Shown: one piece after another, positions 13,601-24,045 of the stretch
Layout of the letters: each line of letters starts with the position of its first letter
Numbering within the stretch: the stretch's first letter is position 1
NCBI GenBank assembly: GCA_021464415.1
Contig: CM038469.1
Coordinates: 18,309,901-18,373,900 of the forward strand
DNA from: Lonicera japonica
Taxonomy: Eukaryota; Streptophyta; Magnoliopsida; Dipsacales; Caprifoliaceae
DNA length: 64,000 nucleotides
Direction of reading: 5' to 3'
Program-made: the position numbers and the translations under genes
Notes under the pieces: generated by a model
The model's input: the letters and a program-made list of their open reading frames with translations, nothing else
Told to the model about the DNA's origin: nothing
The model's database searches: none

Positions 13601-16600
13601 TTCGACCAAATTTCTAACCGGCAACCCTCACAAGCATCTCAGGTGCATTTTCCAAGGGTAATTTTGGCAGCACACAAGCCAAAATGGATGAAAAACAAAT
13701 AAAGCCCTCATTTATAGTACCAAATCCCAATTTACACTTCACTCTCAAGTCTCAAAACAAATAAAGCCCTCATTTATAGTACCAAATCCCAATTTACACT
13801 TCACTCTCAAGTCTCAACAAACAAATCCTCCATTTCAGTGTGTATTCTGCCAAAATTACCCTTGAAAAATACATGTAAGATGCAATAGTCAATCCCAGTT
13901 AGAAATTTGGCCAAAAATAACCTGTTGGATTTAATTGCAACAAATTAAATGTATAGGGTGCATTGGTGTAATTTACTCTAATCTATAATTCGCATTTGGT
14001 GAAACTCAAGCGCCAATAAGCCAACCACAAACCTTGGCTCTTTTTCTATTCTTTCTTTTTTTTTCCAAAGGGAGGTTCAAGTCTCTCCTTGTAACTACAA
14101 ACAAAGAAAACCCACCCCAACCCCCCCCCCCCCCCGGTGAGACTTGAACCTGGGCTCTCTCCCAGGTCCGATTGGGCAAATCCCCAACCAGGCTAACCCC
14201 CTTGCTCAACCGTGGCTCACACTTGAGACCTTGCATAATTTCGTTTCAAAATTTCCCAATGTATCTGATTCCATCACACTTGAAACCATGCATAATTTGG
14301 TTGAGTCAAATACACCAACATTTACATTCTATTTGAGTATATATGCAACTTATGTAGGTTATCCTTTTTAGGGAAAGGATTTTTTGATGAACTTTGATAT
14401 TAGTGGACATGGGTTGTGGTTGTGACCCATGGGTTTGATGTTATTAGTAAACAGGCTATTGATCTTTAGTAAATTTCTACTAGATTTTCTACTTAATTAA
14501 TTTTCTAATAGGGAGTAAAGTCCTGTTCGATTTAGGAAGATACAACCAAGTAGCTTACCCAGCAATTCATATAACTGAATGAATAGTGGAATACACCAAA
14601 ACGTATTAGCCGAGTGTTGAAGACGCTACCAGCATCACTGATCAGTCATCAGCATGCTAAGGCATCCATTATAACATTGATTATTCAAGTGTAATCAATA
14701 TTTGAAGATGGTGAAAATTTTACAACAGTTTCAAAACATTTAAAGAAATTGGTGTAATAATGTTACAATATTCAATTGATGTTCAGTATCAAGTTCAGGA
14801 GTTGTGATTGACTTGCATATTCTTTGTTTAAGACCTACTAGCCTAGGGGCACACGCTACGTGTGTATGATACTTGGTAATTCTTCACATTAAGAACATAT
14901 ATTGACAATTGATCCAGTGGTAAGTCAATGTGTTCTTCATGCTGAAGGCCATGAGTTCAAATCCCTCCTTTAACAATTTCATAGTAATTTCCAACGTGAG
15001 GGGTAACTTTGTAGTTTTGTGTGACCCCCCCTTCATGTGTTTAATATATACCGTAGATGTCAAATCATATCTTGAATCGAAAATGTACTCTGTTTTATAA
15101 GAAACATATTTTATTGAAAGAAACTGAATCTGTAGAAGAGTGGATCATGGGATATTGATGCAGGGAGCTATTAAGATATCTGCCACAAATGCAAAGTGAT
15201 GGTGAATGAAGAAGGAAGAATACAAGAATTGCTCCAATAGAGAAGGATTGCTCCAAGAATTGGTTTTTCCCTCTTTCTTTGTTTGTTTTCCCTTCCATCT
15301 ATAACATAGGGAAAAAACAAGCACACCTAATACATCTATCTACATCCCCTTTTATTTTATATATATATATATATATATTTCACCTAGAACATGTTCCCAT
15401 TCATTCTTTATACCCAAAGGCCAAGAGGATGATGAAATAGTCATGAAGATGGTCACATTGAATGTTACTTGGTGCAGCTCATACCATAACTTTAGAGCCT
15501 GAAGCAAGAAGCTCAAGAAATTATAATGTTACTACTCTTTTTTTTATAGGAAACAGAAACTTTATTAATAAACCAAAAGGGAAATACAGCTACATCAACG
15601 GGATAGTTAGAGGACAGAGAATAAGACATCCACTGAAAGCTCTAATAACCTGAACAAGTGGAAGAAGCTTTATAATGTTACCACTATTTACTCGCATGAG
15701 CTACAAACAAGTAGAACTGTGGAAGAGGCTTAACATGTTTTTAATTCATGGATATAAGTTTTTCTAGATTTTAGGTTTCTTTTAAGACGTCGCATATGTA
15801 AGAATCTTTTAGTAACATATTGATAAGAATGTTCTTTTAGTAATTTAATCAATCCAATAATTCTTCAAAATAATAATTGTCTCCCGGAGTCATTAATTAT
15901 TGGAGTGTTATTTTTTACAACTTTTCAATTTATTAAGACAATATAATACAGTACTCTTAAGGAATTTTGTATTAAAATATATTAAACCAGCAGGTGGGGT
16001 CGCCTCCTCTCATCCCCAGCGGTTTTTCAACCCAACCCGGCCCGAAACTAATGGGGCAGGGTTGTTTTGAAACAGCGGGGTTTTGGGTATTCCAAAGTAA
16101 ACCACGCCGGGGTCGGTTTGGGTTTTGCATAAAATAACCCCATTTGGTCCAACCCGCCCCGAATATAATGCTTTTACCTTTAAAAGGCATTATAATACCC
16201 ATATAATTACAATGGGCCGGTTGTTCGGGTTTTCATTGTAAAATCGCCTTGGGTCGGGTTCGGATGTATTTTTAAGAGGACAGGTTCGGGTCTGGCCAAA
16301 CCCACCCCAAACCTGATCCGTTGCCATCCCAACTATGAGGGCATGTAAACGATTGTCATGGAACTATTTATCCTTACAGTGAACTTGTATTTATTTGTTG
16401 CTAGTATTTAAGAGCAAGAAGCATCATTTTGTAAGTTTCTTGTGAGTATAAGATTTAACACCAATCTAGAACAGCACAAATCGCAACATAAGCTTTCAAT
16501 AAGTATCAAAACTATGATAAAGTGGTGATAAAGTGGAGTTAAGTACTCACAGGTAGAGCTTGAAGAGTAAAAAGTGCATGTCCGAGGAAAACTGCATCCA

Positions 16601-17614
16601 AACTTGTTGGCCTGAATTAGCACATTGTTATCAGTTATTAGCTAATGACAACAGCTTAAGGATTTCGATATTGCTAGAGGATTTCGATATCTTGAGGAGT
16701 CACCTGTTCTCAAAGAAAAAGGGCTGATCCCCTAACCTAGTTGACAAAGCTCGGTATGCAATACTTGCTTTCCTGTATATCTGTGTCCACCAAAAATTGA
16801 CAATAAGTTATACCAAAAGCTAAGGCATGTTTCATAGCAAGCATGGAACTAGAGTAGAAAATGTTTAAATTCCAATTGAATTCCATGGAAAAGTATTTAA
16901 AGGCGTTTGATTGTTTTTATTTTATAGGTGGAAAATTGTGTACTTTTGCAAGCAATGATGACAAATTTTCCAACATCTGGTCTTTGATTGCCCACTTTTT
17001 TTCCTAGAATTGAAATTCCTTGCCTCTCTTTTCTGCCTTACCTGAAATTCATGTTTCTTGGGGGAGGGTAAGAATTCAAGTTTCTAATATTATGCATCAT
17101 TCACTTGAACCATGGAATTGGATGGTTTCCAATTTCCCATAAGATTAGGCAATCAAACACTACCAGAACATGGATAAGTACATATTTGACCCATGAAAAA
17201 CATTGCCAATCAAACACATCCTTAAAGTGTGTCAGAACATTGACAGGAGCGAGAAAGAGAAAAAAAGGGAGAAAGCATATAACCACACCCCCTCAGTGTG
17301 TACGCTTATATCAGCATCATGTGCGTGTGTGTGGGGAGGGAGGGGGAGAGAGAGACAGAGAAAGAGAATCAATGCACAGATCAAGGTTGACATAAATGGC
17401 CTTTTTTGACTTTGCCCCCCTATTCTTAATGCGGCCCCTTTCATAATCGTAGGACTTTAACTTTACCCCCTGCATCTGGGGAATCTCAAAGCATGATGTA
17501 GAAATGAGGGGAAATGTCTAATTTTTGTTAACATAATCCTTCAACATATTCCCCATTTTTATGTAATTCTTTCATATTCCCAGCTTGCAGTGGACAAAGT
17601 CTAACAATTATGGA

Positions 17615-17668
<54 letters not shown>

Positions 17669-18767
17669 CGTTAAGTCTAATTTTGCAAACAAAATGGGGT
17701 GCAAAGTCAAAAAATCCCAAAAAGGTAAGATGAAAAAAGCACCTCTTCTTCCCTTCGATCCGCATTTTCTTTTGTTATTCCAAGTATTTGTTTTGCAAAA
17801 TGTGCCTGCTTGATGTACAACAACTTCCCCATTGGCCATGGGAGATCAGAATAATAAATCTTGTGAGCAGCGCTTCCATCAGAACCCAGCCAGAGTTCGT
17901 ACGTGACTGCGTCTGCAAGCCATGAATCAATGATTGCCTTTGTTGATATCCAATCAGGCAGAGAATGGACTTCAGTGTCCAAATCAACAACACCGTCTTC
18001 TTTTAGACTCTCGATAACCCCACCCTTCTCATTGTTGTAGGCCACATAAGCACCAGACTCAACGTAAGGAATTTGATCTGGTAAAATTAAGTTAAGGTGT
18101 TTAGTAAGTTTCAAGAGTGCAGTAATTCGAGCCCCCCCGCCCACATTAAGTGCTCATTTGGTTCGAGTTTTTGCTTGTTCTAGGAACCCGAAATGGTAAT
18201 TTCACCTGGAAAGTTTGAGCCTCGTCAACTTATGTTTCAACCTCTTGACATGAACTAAACTATAAGAAACCCCTGGTGTGAATTTACCAATTTAGGATTC
18301 CATAAAACAAACAAAAACTCCAACCAAACGAGCCCTAACCACTAAATACACGAACTATAAGAGACCCCTAGTGTGAATTTACAAATTTAGGATTCCATGA
18401 AATGAACAAAAACTTGAACCAAATAAGCCCTAACCACTAAAAAAGAGGCATAAACTTCAGATTATTTAGCAGTCATAACAATGTACAAGAAAAATCTCCG
18501 CTAAACCCTAATTACCAAAATAACATAGGACAAAAATGACAGTACATAAAAACATGAGATTGTAATTCAAACACAAATATACATACATATATATATATAT
18601 ATACCTGAATCAGGGTGAATGAGATTGTAATTCAAATCGAAAGGAACTTGAGCGAATCGTAGATAGAAGTAAACGGGTAAGCAAGAAGGGCAAGCAGTTG
18701 GCAGACCAAAACAAGCTTTTCTGGTAACTAGACTCAATTGTTCTTCTTTCTGGCTCACTTCATCCAT
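10638..18767 (-). CDS. MTX1: Metaxin (mitochondrial outer-membrane import protein), six exons
   Basis: Coding exons, minus strand: 18605-18767, 18077-18743 excluded and correctly 17743-18077, 16704-16780, 16551-16611, 12616-12781, 10638-10822. All introns are GT-AG, the phases close, and the total is 987 bases (328 residues plus stop), close to plant metaxins of about 315. The N-terminus has the metaxin signature LPTACPSCLPVYFYL (residues ~22-36). Exon 2 carries the thioredoxin/GST-like body (YVAYNNEKGGVIE, IYYSDLPW), exons 3-4 the helical GST-C part (AYRALSTRLGDQPFF, SLDAVFLGHALFTLQALP). Exon 5 has KLLEHANLVSYAEKH and a serine-rich linker. Exon 6 has a basic SKPKSKPKRE stretch, one hydrophobic segment (~292-309) and an acidic tail. 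In plants metaxin sits in the mitochondrial outer membrane and works with the sorting/assembly machinery for beta-barrel proteins. The C-terminal segment fits a tail anchor. No stop or frameshift interrupts it, so it looks functional. Introns 4 and 5 are long and full of transposon debris. Confidence 0.93.
10950..11230. repeat. Low-complexity/repeat-like insert in metaxin intron 5
   Basis: Contains a run of CCAAT-type pentamers (CAATCCAATCCAATAC around 11096-11130) and a complementary TGGATT-rich part soon after, so the strand can fold back. The overlapping open stretches at 10886-11237 follow from this composition and are not genes. Confidence 0.4.
12951..13196. repeat. Tandem duplication, 2 x about 121-125 bp, in metaxin intron 4
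   Basis: Two consecutive copies start with CCGTCAGGTAAT at 12951 and 13072 and share TTAAGGCATGACTTTATTAA, TTGCACGTTTGACCAAA and ACTAATAACATAACATAAA. They differ by small indels (the second has an extra AAAAGGAAA block). No coding role is seen. Confidence 0.85.
13481..13978. mobile_element. Foldback MULE-type MITE, 498 bp, with 9-bp target duplication
   Basis: The ends are GACTAAATTACACCAA and the complement of GAGTAAATTACACCAA, and the inverted similarity continues inward for about 150-200 bp on each side (GCACCCTA, CAATTTGTTGCAA, CCAAATTTCTAAC and AAGGGTAATTTTGGCAG pair between arms). It is flanked by perfect 9-bp repeats TAATCTATA at 13472-13480 and 13979-13987. Long terminal inverted repeats plus a 9-bp target duplication are the hallmarks of Mutator-like elements. 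The centre contains a tandem duplication. It lies in metaxin intron 4 and is non-coding. Confidence 0.85.
13698..13818. repeat. Tandem duplication (2 x about 60 bp) inside the MULE MITE
   Basis: The sequence AAATAAAGCCCTCATTTATA, followed by a shared stretch ending in CACTCTCAAGTCTCA, occurs twice back to back. It sits in the loop between the two arms of the foldback element. Confidence 0.85.
14040..14225 (-). mobile_element. tRNA-derived SINE-like fragment
   Basis: On the minus strand an A-box-like GGTTAGCCTGGTTGGGG (about 14200-14180) is followed by a B-box-like AGGTTCAAGTCTCACC (14151-14136), the spacing of a tRNA-type pol III promoter. A C/G homopolymer and a T-rich, then A/T-rich, tail follow. 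It lacks a tRNA cloverleaf, so it is not a tRNA gene. Family and exact ends are unknown. Confidence 0.45.
14121..14135. repeat. Poly-C run, 15 bp
   Basis: A C homopolymer inside the SINE-like fragment of metaxin intron 4. Confidence 0.9.
14893..15045 (+). mobile_element. tRNA-derived SINE-like element
   Basis: An A-box-like GATCCAGTGGTAAG (14911-14924) is followed about 40 bases later by a B-box-like GAGTTCAAATCCCTCC (14953-14968). The downstream part ends with a C run and TTCATGTG. Both boxes and their spacing match plant tRNA-type SINE heads. Ends are approximate and no target duplication was identified. Confidence 0.5.
15357..15380. repeat. (TA)n microsatellite in metaxin intron 4
   Basis: A short TATATA run between T-rich and CACC sequence; no other content seen. 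Confidence 0.8.
15985..16333. repeat. GC-rich insertion-like repeat in metaxin intron 4
   Basis: This block is much more GC-rich than the surrounding intron, full of GGGTTGGGTT/CCCAACCC and CGGGTCGGGTT motifs on both strands, and ends in GTTGCCATCCCA. The shape recalls a dispersed MITE, but no clean terminal repeats or target duplication were found. Open frames on either strand here are composition artefacts. Confidence 0.35.
17619..17668. repeat. Poly-G tract, 50 bp, in metaxin intron 2
   Basis: Fifty consecutive G residues as written, on the non-template strand relative to the leftward gene (poly-C in the transcript). It lies about 75 bases beyond the exon 2 donor. Homopolymers of this length are unstable and hard to sequence, so the true length may differ. 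Confidence 0.8.
18230..18440. repeat. Tandem imperfect duplication in metaxin intron 1
   Basis: Two copies of an approximately 90-bp unit share GTGTGAATTTAC, AATTTAGGATTCCAT and AAGCCCTAACCACTAAA or CGAGCCCTAACCACTAAA. The first is preceded by CTCATTTGGTTCGAG, and CCAACCAAACGAG lies between the copies, which suggests a TE-derived origin. Confidence 0.6.
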
Positions 18768-19680
18768 CTGTGTCTATACAAATTGTATGTATTTTGATTA
18801 AGAATAAGTATATGCAAGAAAAAATCGTGAAGAATAAGAAGAAACCCTGGGGTTTTTGATGAATTGAAGACTGCTGCTACTGGTATATTGGGGGCGTGAA
18901 AACAAGCAACCGCAAAACCAAGGGCTTTTACGTTGTTTGTTTTGAACCGGGTGGCAAAAATCTCAAACCTTGTATTAAGCAAGGTTCTACGAGCTAGAAA
19001 TTAGGCAGAAGGTGATTTTTACTAAAAGTTCAAGAGATGATATATTTTTTAAGGGCGGGCATGTTTTTAATCGTGGATTAGAGCAAGAGACTTATTTACC
19101 TTTCAAATCTTTTTTATATTTTAAATTGAGGTTTTTAACTAAATTTAAATATTATTTAATTATTAAAAATATATTACCTATTGTCTAATATACCATTTTC
19201 TTATTTCTTTTAAGTTTCCAATTATACCCTTTTAGTTTTCGGTTTTAAACATCTCTTTAATCCCGCGAAAGGAAGTTTGTTTCTCCATCGATATTGCGTG
19301 AGTTTAAGGAGGAGGTTTTTTGTTCGATTGTTCTAGGGCTACAGATCGTGCTTCTATCAAGTTCTACTCGTTTTCACTAATTTAATGGATTGTGAAAGTT
19401 TTTTAAGTTGATTTTTGTAACTTTTGATGTTTAGTTGTTAAATGTTTAATATTCAATTTCTTTCAAGTTTATTTTAGGTAATTTTGGCTGTAGATTGGAT
19501 TGATATTCATTTATTATTAGTGATTTTCATTGGATGGATATGAGGTGCAATATAATTGTTTGAATAATGTTCAATCATGGAGATCGTTGTTTCGTCATTA
19601 TTAGGATGATTTTCCTTAAGTGCTTTCTCTGATTGTTGGTGTGAAAGTATGTACAAAGATTTTTATGTGGTTTGTATATG
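18768..19680. promoter_or_regulatory. Upstream region of metaxin
   Basis: Reading leftward, this contains the metaxin 5' UTR and promoter. No unambiguous TATA box can be chosen in this AT-rich DNA. The right part (from about 19270) is possibly the edge of the repeat-bearing mobile element that follows. Confidence 0.3.
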
Positions 19681-19943
19681 AGGTGCAAACTTTGCACCAA
19701 AAATATGGACTGTAATATGAACTTTGTAATAAAAATATGGACTACAATATGAACTTTACAGTAAAATATGGACTACAATATAAACTTTGCAATAAAAATA
19801 TGGACTACAATATGAACTTTACAGTAAAATATGGACTGCAATATAAACTTTGTACCACAAATATGAACTGCAATATGAACTTTGCACCAAAAAATAAGCA
19901 CTGCAATATGAATTTTGCACCAAAAATAGGCACTGCAATATGA
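19681..19943. repeat. Array of ~30-bp repeats (TATGGACTGCAATATGAACT type), left block
   Basis: About nine imperfect copies of a unit built from TATGGACTACAATATGAAC and TTTGCA(CC/GTA)AAAAA. The same unit recurs at 47127-47210 and 48690-49500 on the far side of a large insertion nest, so these blocks probably belong to one original element split by the later insertions. The ORF at 19737-19943 is an artefact of the repeat. Confidence 0.8.
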
Positions 19944-19979
19944 CAACTATTTGCTAAGTAAAGACTTCTATTTTGAACC

Positions 19980-20234
19980 TTGGTTATTTCCTTCATCTTT
20001 TGTAGGGATATTTCAAGAGGTGTAATTGCAATGATTATTTTTAGTGGTAGTTCTGTTGGTGCTCGTATAGGGTTAGGTTCTTCAGTTTCTGAGCTGAATC
20101 AATGTGTTTGTGAAAGATGGTCTGAAATCAATCATTTATTCTTTGAAATGTACGTTATGCGTGATGAAAAAGAGATCACTGTAAGCACTAGTGAATCAAT
20201 CTTGTTAGGGGATAGGTTTCATTTTTCGGTTACA
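19980..20234 (+). other. Unrecognised open stretch next to the repeat array
   Basis: An 88-codon open frame contains GSSVGARIGLGSSVSELNQC and EMYVMRDEKEITVS. I do not recognise it. It adjoins the repeat array and ends where a gypsy primer site begins, so it may be a fragment of the split mobile element. Confidence 0.25.
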
Positions 20235-20237
20235 AGT

Positions 20238-20250
20238 TGGTATTAGAGGC
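20238..20250 (+). promoter_or_regulatory. Primer-binding site (tRNA-iMet type) of element G
   Basis: TGGTATTAGAGGC directly follows TTACAAG, consistent with an LTR 3' end TTACA. It differs from the standard TGGTATCAGAGCC by a C-to-T change and a small shift. Confidence 0.55.
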
Positions 20251-21150
20251 GTAGGTTTCATTTTCCTTCGCCAAGAGTGGGGTAGATTAAGGGATTCCGT
20301 TTCGTATCGATCCTGTTAATCTTATTTTATTAATAATTGGGAAAAAACTCGAGAAATCTGTTTTGGTTTCTAGTGTAGCAATAGAGGGACTATTAGGTTA
20401 TATTATAGTCAGCCGCAGCGCAACGGATGACTATACTATAAAACATTAATTGGCTACCGCTAACTGAAACTGAAGCGCTATGATTAATTGAGTTCCATCC
20501 CAAAATGCTCATTCCTCCTACTCCTTTAATTTCTGCCTTGTCTTTCAATATCACATTATCTTATTATACTTGTCATATCATATTAGTCAAAGTTATGAAG
20601 AATAATTATGGTACGACTAGTGGTGTCGGTTCCAGCCGCACCAAGGTTCCAAAAAACACCCCGAATAATGACGAGGATGTAGTTAACATATAACGTGACC
20701 CTTAAGGAGAGGAGAGTGATGAAGTTTATTTCCTTCAAGAGTCTAAATGTCCACAACCACTCAGGTTTGTAGAGTCATTTGAAACTGAGGCTATTGAAGG
20801 ATGATCATATCACATCGAATTCCAACTTAAGATTACTAATGCTCCGAGTACGGGCAGGTTGGTTTTGCTTCATTAGAACTTGAGGGTAGTTCACCACACT
20901 AGTGGAGGTCCATATGGTTGGTCTAATGTAAGTATTGGGATGATTGATTTCGATAGGGCTTCCTGCGACGAATATGTATCCAATGTCTATTGCAAGGCGA
21001 AACAGGGATGAATTTTACAACCTAATTCAGGTTTGGATGACGATTGGAGATTAATGCTTCAAGTTTGAAGGGTGGACATGTATGTGGGAAGGATTATCCA
21101 AACCTTGATTAGAGAGAAGAGATAAACCAGAATGGTAAACGTGAGTGAGG
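20251..21150 (+). pseudogene. Decayed gag region of element G
   Basis: The sequence after the primer site (CGTAGGTTTC, CGCCAAGAGTGGGGTAGAT) is of the type that precedes gag in Del elements. A short open stretch at 20505-20693 ends at a stop, and no gag domain can be read through. It breaks off at 21150 where element D is inserted. Confidence 0.4.
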
Positions 21151-21776
21151 TGAAATGTGACGCCCCGAATCCCGTTCTGAGATTTTCACCTCCGAGACCC
21201 GGTTAATCACGGATGCCGTACGTGACGGCGGGTTTAAAATATAAAATTCACAACTTTTAAAAACTTTTCTTAAATAAAACATGATCCTGTTTAAAAGCTC
21301 ATTTTACAAAACCAAGGCATGTGGAGTTAGTTCGAGTAATAAACCAACCTGTAACATTTAAAATCCCTTTTTCCATACACACGGAATCACATCAAACCAT
21401 ACTTAAATCAACTCCACATATATAAAATCATTTATGCAATTATACAATACAAATCATTTATCAAATCGTAGTTTGTTTACAATCAAATGGAAACCAAAAA
21501 TAACTATATAATGTAGTCCTTTCCCGAAGAAGGACTAGACGCAAACTGTGGACATCAGAGGCCTCTATACACGTACATCACATGTGACGCCCTGAGTGAT
21601 GAGTACTCCCTTGTGTGGAGGAATGGTAGCTCGAGCGATGAGTACTCCCTTGTGTGGAGGAATGGTAGCTCAAAGGGGGCATCCCACACCGGAAGTTGGG
21701 AGATCCTTGGAGACCCATATAAGTAAGATATGGTCGCTAATTAAGTACGAGGCCTTTTGGGTAGCTCACTGGCTTC

Positions 21777-21850
21777 GGATCCCATGAGAACTCCGAAGTT
21801 AAGCGTGCTTGGACCAGAGAAATCCCAGGATGGGTGACCCCCTGGGAAGC
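21777..21850 (+). ncRNA. 5S rRNA-like block in Cassandra LTR 1 (internal pol III promoter)
   Basis: Contains ACTCCGAAGTTAAGCGTGCT and GGATGGGTGACC, matching the 5S A-box/intermediate-element and C-box regions, in the right order and spacing. The first third of 5S rRNA is not recognisable, so this is a promoter-bearing fragment and not a ribosomal gene. In Cassandra this region is known to carry 5S RNA sequence. Confidence 0.85.
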
Positions 21851-22229
21851 TGGTCGTGAGCTCCCAGAAACAAAGCCGTGAGGGTAAATGTCCTGGGGCT
21901 GAGGCCTGGCTAGGACGCTACCCAGAGCGGACAATATCGTACTGAGGTGCGACCGGGTCGTTACAAATGGTATCAGAGCGGACCCCACAGAGTACGGTGT
22001 GTCGACGAGGACGTCGATTCCCTTGGGGGGAAGGATGTGACGCCCTGAGTGATGAGTACTCCCTTGTGTGGAGGAATGGTAGCTCGAGCGATGAGTACTC
22101 CCTTGTGTGGAGGAATGGTAGCTCAAAGGGGGCATCCCACACCGGAAGTTGGGGGATCCTTGGAGACCCATATAAGTAAGATATGGTCGCTAATTAAGTA
22201 CGAGGCCTTTTGGGTAGCTCACTGGCTTC

Positions 22230-22303
22230 GGATCCCATGAGAACTCCGAAGTTAAGCGTGCTTGGACCAGAGAAATCCCAGGATGGGTGACCCCCTGGGA
22301 AGC
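22230..22303 (+). ncRNA. 5S rRNA-like block in Cassandra LTR 2
   Basis: Same content as in LTR 1, offset by 453 bp, with intact A-box and C-box-like sequences. Confidence 0.85.
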
Positions 22304-24045
22304 TGGTCGTGAGCTCCCAGAAACAAAGCCGTGAGGGTAAATGTCCTGGGGCTGAGGCCTGGCTAGGACGCTACCCAGAGCGGACAATATCGTACTGAGG
22401 TGCGACCGGGTCGTTACATCACACCCCATCCGAGACGTTATGCCTGCAAAATTGTTAGAAAACGGGATGAGCCAAATCCGGGCTCAGTGGGAACTATATA
22501 GGTTTTGTATAAAAAAATACTTTGCTTTAATGTATAGTTTGAAAACATGCAATGCAATGCCATGCAAACCCAAGTGCATGCAACCCCACTAGGATTCCCG
22601 TCCTAGCTACCCGGAAGCCATTTATCCAACTATCAGATCTCTCCTCTAACCATCCATAAGACAAACTCCAAGGAATTTTCATAACCCGAGGAGATCAATT
22701 GACTACAGTTGCCTCATACCAAACTATAGCTTCCTAGGGTTTGACAAGCTACGGATTATCAACACTCAACAGTAAGTCCACACCAGTCTATGCTATCCGG
22801 TCCTTACTCCGTAAGTCGTAAGTATAGGCCAAGTGTTCATTGTTATCACTTTAATTATAATCTATTATGAATCTTATACTTGGCCACTTAATAAGCTTCG
22901 CCCTAAGATCTTTAGCCTAAACTGTTATACTACGTTGTATTCTCGTCAAGCTATCTCGTTAGATACGATTTCCCTACAATCATGAGAATATTATATGCAT
23001 TATGATCTGACTAGCTATTCCGTAATCCATACGCGTCCGTATATCCATACATCATTTATAAGTTAAATAATTATTATCTCTTTCCACTTTATATATTAAT
23101 ACATTATGAAAGGCTCGATAGTTCTCTACGTGTATCCTGTTCTGTTTAGATGTATCCGCATAAGTCTTTACATCAATTATATCATAACTGAGGCAACACA
23201 CATATATATATATCAATACGAGACATGATACGATACAATAATAATCACAGCATAATCACAATCTCACAATAACTCTCGTATCACGTCTCTAGTATAATGC
23301 CTCAGTTTCACCCCGCGGTCAGTCCAGGCCCAGAACAGAGAATCCAGTGAGTCTCGAAGGATCCAAGGTTCTTATCCATGTCTCCTCCAAGTGGGGAGTG
23401 GTTCAGGGACTTAGTTCTCCAAGTAAGTCATTCAGAGATAACCCACGCGACGGTCACTTTCCCGGGGACAACACCCCGAATAGTTAACGAGGAGAACACC
23501 ACATACAAACCACATTAACACTCTGGAGAAACTACACCAGGCGATACCCTAGTGGGTGATGACCATTAGTAGTCCAACTACTTCCCGGGGACTCACCATT
23601 TGGGAAGTAGTGGCACACGGGACCTGCTCCGCTTGCCGGGAAAACTCATCTAACCAAGGACACATAGTCCAGTTGGAAGGCAAGATACCTAGAGTGGGCT
23701 CTCCTTTGTGGGCAACACAACCACCGGCGGAGTCACCGACTTCATTTTCCCCGTGCACGGTTTAGGGCCTGTTCACCCATGGGCGGCAATAGGCGGCCCT
23801 CCTTCGAGTCACGGGGAGCTACCCGGTGCTCGGTATATCATCATATCCAGCCCATACGTGTGATCGCATCAACATGAATATATCGATTCCGCATTCAACA
23901 ACGTATAATCATCCAATCATTCATCACACGTATGGCCAACAACATATATATGCAATCACATAATCATCATCATCATCATGATTATCGTTCATCGTTCATC
24001 ATTCGTCACATCATTATTATCATCGTTAACACAAGCGTCGTCATC

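Larger units (their letters stand above)
21583..22418 (+). mobile_element. Complete Cassandra TRIM retrotransposon, 836 bp
   Basis: Two 383-bp LTRs (21583-21965 and 22036-22418) begin TGTGACGCCC and end GGGTCGTTACA. They appear identical except for one base in the GTTGGGAGATCC/GTTGGGGGATCC segment. Between them are a primer site TGGTATCAGAGCGG (21968-21981) and a purine tract TTGGGGGGAAGGA (22023-22035) in only 70 bp. The 5-bp target duplication TCACA is at 21578-21582 and 22419-22423. Each LTR carries a 5S rRNA-like block, the defining trait of Cassandra. It encodes nothing and depends on other elements for proteins. The near identity of the LTRs points to a recent insertion. Confidence 0.95.

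Noticed and set aside
14136..14225. A tRNA gene on the minus strand
   Set aside because: A- and B-box-like sequences are present but no acceptor stem or anticodon arm can be formed; fits a SINE head better.
17101..17444. Small ORFs in metaxin intron 2
   Set aside because: They overlap on both strands, lie within a well-defined intron and have low-complexity GA/CT content.
21777..21850. A 5S rRNA gene
   Set aside because: Only the promoter-bearing two thirds are similar, and the block lies in a Cassandra LTR repeated identically in the second LTR.
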